Shown here piece after piece: positions 42,635-45,942 of a DNA stretch of 45,942 bases. Position numbers and translations under genes: made by a program. The stretch spans positions 1-45,942 of the forward strand of contig JADGJG010000089.1 in assembly GCA_027596195.1 (NCBI GenBank), written 5' to 3'. Within the stretch, counting starts at the first letter, position 1. Every line of letters begins with the position of its first letter. The notes under the pieces are model-generated. The model was not told where the DNA came from, ran no database searches, and worked only from the letters and a program-made list of their open reading frames with translations. This stretch comes from Podochytrium sp. JEL0797 (taxonomy: Eukaryota; Chytridiomycota; Chytridiomycetes; Chytridiales; Chytriomycetaceae).

Positions 42635-43370
42635 TGGTAATCTTGGAAGGCCAATTGCGGAAGGCCACTATTTTTTTTTGAAGTGGACGGCCGAATCGTC
42701 ACACCATTTTGCCTCTGCCTGTGTTTTTCCTGCACCCACCATCATTACCCACGCTCAAAAGTGCTGCCAGTGCTCTTCCGGCCACTGCGATTGGCTCTAA
42801 CTCCGTATAGATTATACCGCGGCTTTCTATTGTCGAATTACAAGTTATTGGAGTTTGTTATTTGGCTTTCCAAGGACAAAAAATTTGAATCGTCTAATAA
42901 GAGTGCTTATAAATCTGCCTCAACTTTGTAACCAAAAACCGGGATAAGTCTGAGTTTTTGCGGCACCCACCATCATTAAACTCACTCAAAAGTGCTGCCA
43001 GTGCCCTTCCGGCCGCTGTATGTGCGGCTGCCTCGCTTCAGGCCTTTACAGTCATAATGTAAAAATATTTTTCTTTCGTATATCCCAGATAGTATAGTGG
43101 CTAGTATCCGCCCCTGTCACGGGCGAGACCGGGGTTCAATTCCCCGTCTGGGAGCTCTTTTGATGGAGGTCTTGGGACGCGTTGCGAAGCTTTGCTTGTG
43201 AAGCTGGTCGAGTTTTTTGTTTTGAATCCCTACCGGTCCATTGTTCCGCAGTGGAACCGGTCTGGCCCCTTTATATCGTGCAGTGATTGATGGCAACGAG
43301 ATTTGTGACGTTTTGTTTTGGTTTGGACGCGATGTTATGCCGCTATTCGAGCCCAACGTGTCGAGATGAT
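42635..43370 (+). repeat. tRNA-Asp-containing dispersed repeat, copy 3 (rearranged)
   Basis: The left part is internally duplicated: a CACCCACCATCATTA...CAGTGC(C/T)CTTCCGGCC block occurs at about 42734-42790 and again at about 42963-43020. The tRNA and the tail (GAAGCTGGTCGAGTTTTTT, CGCAGTGGAACCGGTCTGGC) follow as in copies 1 and 2. It is more diverged than they are outside the tRNA. Confidence 0.75.
43083..43154 (+). tRNA. tRNA-Asp (anticodon GUC)
   Basis: Identical to the genes at 30984 and 35041 although the flanking repeat has drifted, which indicates selection or conversion on the tRNA itself. Confidence 0.96.
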
Positions 43371-43374
43371 CCAA

Positions 43375-43470
43375 CTGGAAAATAGAAATGGACTGTCGGG
43401 AATGAAACTCGGGATTCCGGGCTGCTAGGTTCCACACTCGACGCGTTGGAAGTGTCACATGGCCGGCCGT
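43375..43470 (-). pseudogene. Kinase activation-loop pseudogene scrap
   Basis: The plus-strand words GAAATGGACTGTCGGG, GAAACTCGGG and TTCCACACTCGACGCGTTGG are shared with the complement of the activation-loop part of the kinases at 31573 and 45338. About 40 bp between them (the GTQEVSPPE coding part) are missing. It lies directly after tRNA repeat copy 3. Confidence 0.75.
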
Positions 43471-43599
43471 TTTATGGTCCGAGTCTCCAGCACCTTGCGC
43501 ATTTGCCATAGCTTGATAGGTTTCAGTGGAATGCACGTGTGTGCATCAAGGTTGCAATCCCATAAACCTATTTTTCCCATAACGTACCTCATCAAATTT

Positions 43600-45260
43600 T
43601 GTATAGCGGGTTCTATCCAAATTATAGCATATAGTATGTAGATTTTCTTAAATTTTTATTGGTCAAAAAAAATTTTAAACATGGATTCTCCCGGAAGCGG
43701 TAGCCTGCTTACACTGGCCGCAGTGGCGACAGCTCAGGCACCCATCGCGCCCAGCACCACTTCCACTGCGAAGCGCTCGAACCAGCCCAAGCTGGCAAAG
43801 AAGCCTGGCTTGAGAGCGGTCGAGCGGTCAACAAGGGCATCACAAACACTGGCCGGCCTGCTCCCGACAGAGTCAAAGACCACATTCCAGACGAGATTTA
43901 CGCTGCGCTTACGACGGGTAAGTGGATGCATTCTATTGGAACACTCGCGCAGTCGCTCATCAAAACAAACCAGCACTCGCGGATGCCAGGTAGACTGCCA
44001 ACCTCGTCTTTGAGAAAGAAGCTACATATCTCACTGGCAAGATTAACAACTCTATCAACACGGAGAAGTCGTATGAGTGCCATTTCCGGTTGATAAGATT
44101 TCTGGCGGCGACTATCCCTGGCTTCACAGTATCGTCCATCATTGTGAATCCATGCAACACGACCACCCTTCCATCATCCGTCGATCCAGTGCTCCTCTCC
44201 CTCGCCCTCAACTTCAATTATGGGAAGAAATCAGATCCGTTGCGTTATGCGAACGGCGATCGCGAGGTCGACCGATTGGGGCAACCGGTGGTGCGTATTT
44301 TTTGCTTGTGATGTGGCGTCCACTTCTGCTTCGTTTATTCCCATAGCTGTGTCAAGGTGATTGGCATCCGAACGAACCGAGGAGATTGCGAACGGGTACC
44401 CCGACAGTCCCCGTTGCGAAGAGGAAGCGTGGCTTGGAGGACTCGGACATTGAGGATGCTGATTTTGTTGAAGGGAAGGAGAAGGAGGAAGAGGACGAGG
44501 GGCTGTCGGATGTTCAGGATGATGTTTTTGTTGAACGTGACGGCGACGCAGAAATTCCCACACACGCGCAGATTCCCAACGGCGAGGAGGGAATGGTCAT
44601 CCGGGAGCGTTTGATTCGTGCGAATTCAGGTAAAAGAATGAACTGCCGCAATTCACCTTCGTAACGACTTTCGTATACACTGCAGGGAAGGCGACCTTCT
44701 ACCTCCTCGGAATCTTCAACAACGTTCCCGAACACATCATACGCTTCAACGCGCGTCACAACAACATTGTCACGCCCATGCGTTACATCTAAGACCTCAA
44801 CATGCAATACCACATGGCAATGCTGAATCCCAATATCCCCCTTGTCGCGATTGACACCGAGTCCATCCGCTTGGTCCAGACGGGTATGACCGAGGGAAAC
44901 AACAACGTCTCATTTGATAGAACCATCTTTGACTTGGCCGGGTCGTGGGTGGAGCGGACGGCTGGTGTGGATCCCCGATATCGTGGATTGATGCTCAAGC
45001 GCATCATTGAGAAGGTGATGACTGTGGGTGCGCAGGTATCATTTAAGGACAGGGGGAAAGCGGGTTTGGAATTTGAGGACGCGGTGAAATCCGCTTTTGA
45101 TCGCGTTCGCGTTGGAGGCTTCCAATCGGGTGGTGCGGGCGATGCGTGTCTTCCCCGTTTGCTTTGCTCGTCGCGTTCCATCGGCTCAGGGATCCAGCCC
45201 TTATTCCTGCTGCTGGTCGCGGTGATCCGCTTTTCAGCCAAAAATAATTCGTTTTCATGA
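43600..45260 (+). pseudogene. Broken gene of an unknown mobile-looking element
   Basis: A TATAGCGG leader precedes an ATG at 43681 (MDSPGSGSLLTLAAVATAQ). An exact tandem duplication of 8 bp (43814-43829) shifts the frame; after it the frame VNKGITNTGRPAPDRVKDHI is evident. Further downstream, coding-like blocks joined by good introns read NLVFEKEATYLTGKINNS, GFTVSSIIVNPCNTTTLPSS, an acidic linker (EDSDIEDADFVEGKEKEEED), FYLLGIFNNVPEHIIRFNAR, a stop TAA (44790-44792), then MLNPNIPLVAIDTESIRL and FDLAGSWVERTAGVDPRYRG. The protein family is not recognised and no transposase motif is visible. It carries at least two breaks, so it is a pseudogene. A second decayed copy is at 34144-34515. It sits between tRNA repeat copy 3 and a kinase. 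Confidence 0.65.
43814..43829. repeat. 8-bp tandem duplication (GAGCGGTC twice)
   Basis: Two exact adjacent copies of GAGCGGTC interrupt the element gene. The homologous site near 34330 has a single, diverged copy and an open frame. The form is what excision of an element with 8-bp target duplication (hAT type) would leave. Confidence 0.85.
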
Positions 45261-45337
45261 GATTTACCCCAAAGTGTTATACAAAAGGTGATTTATCCAT
45301 CCAAGAAAATTCATGATTTTATTTATTCACAAGTAGA

Positions 45338-45942
45338 TCAAAATTCACTCAACCAAGGATGCTGCAGTACCTGATCCAACCCAATTCTCCTCCCGGGGTT
45401 CACAAAACACATGGCGTTCAACAAATCCCACGCGACATTCTCATATTCCATCGAATCGCCAAACATATACAACCCTCCATCAAACATCGCCAAATCCTTA
45501 TACCCCACCTCCCCACGCCGCATTGCCTGCGCCACAGGCGGAACCGTCCCGCGTTCACTCAAAAGGAGATACAACACCATCCCTAGCGCAAACACATCCG
45601 CTTTTCGTCCGTCAATAAAAGACGACTGAAATGGACTGTCAGGGAGAAACTCGGGCGGAGACACCTCTTGCGTCCCATACCGCTCGATTCCACACTCGAC
45701 GCGTTGGCAACCCCCAAAGTCGGCCAGCTTCACATTCAGGTAGTTTCCTTTCACGGTGGGGTCGAAGGCGGTAAGGAAATTTTCAACCTTGACGTCTCCG
45801 TGGAAGTACCCCGCGTTGTGGATCGACTGGACCGCCTTTACGCATTCGCGAAACACGTGTTTGATGGGGTCCAGGGGGATGAACGTCTTTCCATCGAGGT
45901 GGAGCTGGTGTCGCCGCATCGAGTTTTGCCAGGCCCAGAGGT
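45338..45942 (-). CDS. Intronless HGD-family protein kinase (member 5), cut by window end
   Basis: The frame runs from the stop at 45338 to the window edge with no start inside, so only the C-lobe side is visible (about 200 residues). It has WAWQNSMRRHQLHLDG, YFHGDVKVENFL, LADFGGCQRVECG, RYGTQEVSPPEFLPDSPF and KADVFALGMVLYLLLSERG. It is nearest to member 2, sharing long identical stretches, so the two are likely the products of a recent block duplication that included the tRNA-Asp repeat. Catalytic Asp and DFG are intact. Confidence 0.87.
   Translation of the reverse strand, partial: LWAWQNSMRRHQLHLDGKTFIPLDPIKHVFRECVKAVQSIHNAGYFHGDVKVENFLTAFDPTVKGNYLNVKLADFGGCQRVECGIERYGTQEVSPPEFLPDSPFQSSFIDGRKADVFALGMVLYLLLSERGTVPPVAQAMRRGEVGYKDLAMFDGGLYMFGDSMEYENVAWDLLNAMCFVNPGRRIGLDQVLQHPWLSEF

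Noticed and set aside
30984..43154. tRNA-derived SINE family
   Set aside because: All three tRNA parts are intact and identical while the flanks have drifted, and no poly-A or tail repeat follows. That fits functional tRNA genes inside duplicated DNA better than SINEs, which have decayed tRNA heads.
42635..43370. CRISPR-like or other regular spacer array
   Set aside because: The internal duplications are few, of unequal length and not regularly spaced; the genome is eukaryotic.

Overview
The window reads as nuclear DNA of a zoosporic (flagellated) fungus, most likely a chytrid. The reasons are spliceosomal introns in most genes, typical fungal nuclear proteins (NuA4 subunit Eaf7, a Nur1/Mug154-like nuclear rim protein, TFIIIA, a cenH3 histone), and three cilium/flagellum proteins that yeasts and mushrooms lack (TTLL2-like tubulin ligase, DRC8/EFCAB2, ARMC9). 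No species can be named from sequence alone. Gene models were built by hand from reading frames, GT-AG (once GC-AG) splice signals and phase consistency, so exon borders are predictions.

Layout. 1-56 is a pure C run. 672-3615 holds a nine-exon helical protein that I do not recognise. 3878-11045 carries EAF7 (+), a Ser/Thr-rich unknown (-), TFIIIA (+, sharing a 64-bp divergent promoter with the unknown) and a TTLL2-like gene (-). 11388-12705 is a tentative coiled-coil gene. 12728-15586 is a tandem pair of DUF2235/Tle1-like hydrolases (-). 15891-17102 is an intronless kinase (+). 17213-21678 is a tandem pair of endoglycoceramidase-type GH5 enzymes (-). 21978-30170 is a dense block: cenH3 (-) and DRC8 (+) with only 17 bp between start codons, ARMC9 (-), Nur1-like (-), a small Zn-finger protein (-) and an RNF115/126-type RING ligase (+).

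From about 30.2 kb to the end the region becomes repeat-rich. Three intact tRNA-Asp(GUC) genes sit inside three copies of a longer repeat (one inverted). Between and beside them lie four intronless paralogous kinase genes (31573, 36308, 40980, 45338, all -), two kinase pseudogene scraps, two decayed copies of an unknown mobile-looking gene whose leaders share a TATAGCGG-type sequence, and a roughly 190-bp tandem repeat. Two ordinary genes are embedded there: a small one-TM protein and an EI24-like membrane protein.

How they fit together. The gene-dense half is ordinary housekeeping and flagellar content: chromatin and centromere (Eaf7, cenH3), nuclear envelope (Nur1-like), 5S rRNA transcription (TFIIIA), tubulin modification and axoneme/basal body (TTLL2, DRC8, ARMC9). 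The two tandem enzyme pairs and the five-member HGD-type kinase family look like recent lineage-specific expansions, and the tRNA-Asp repeat appears to have been copied together with the kinase genes.
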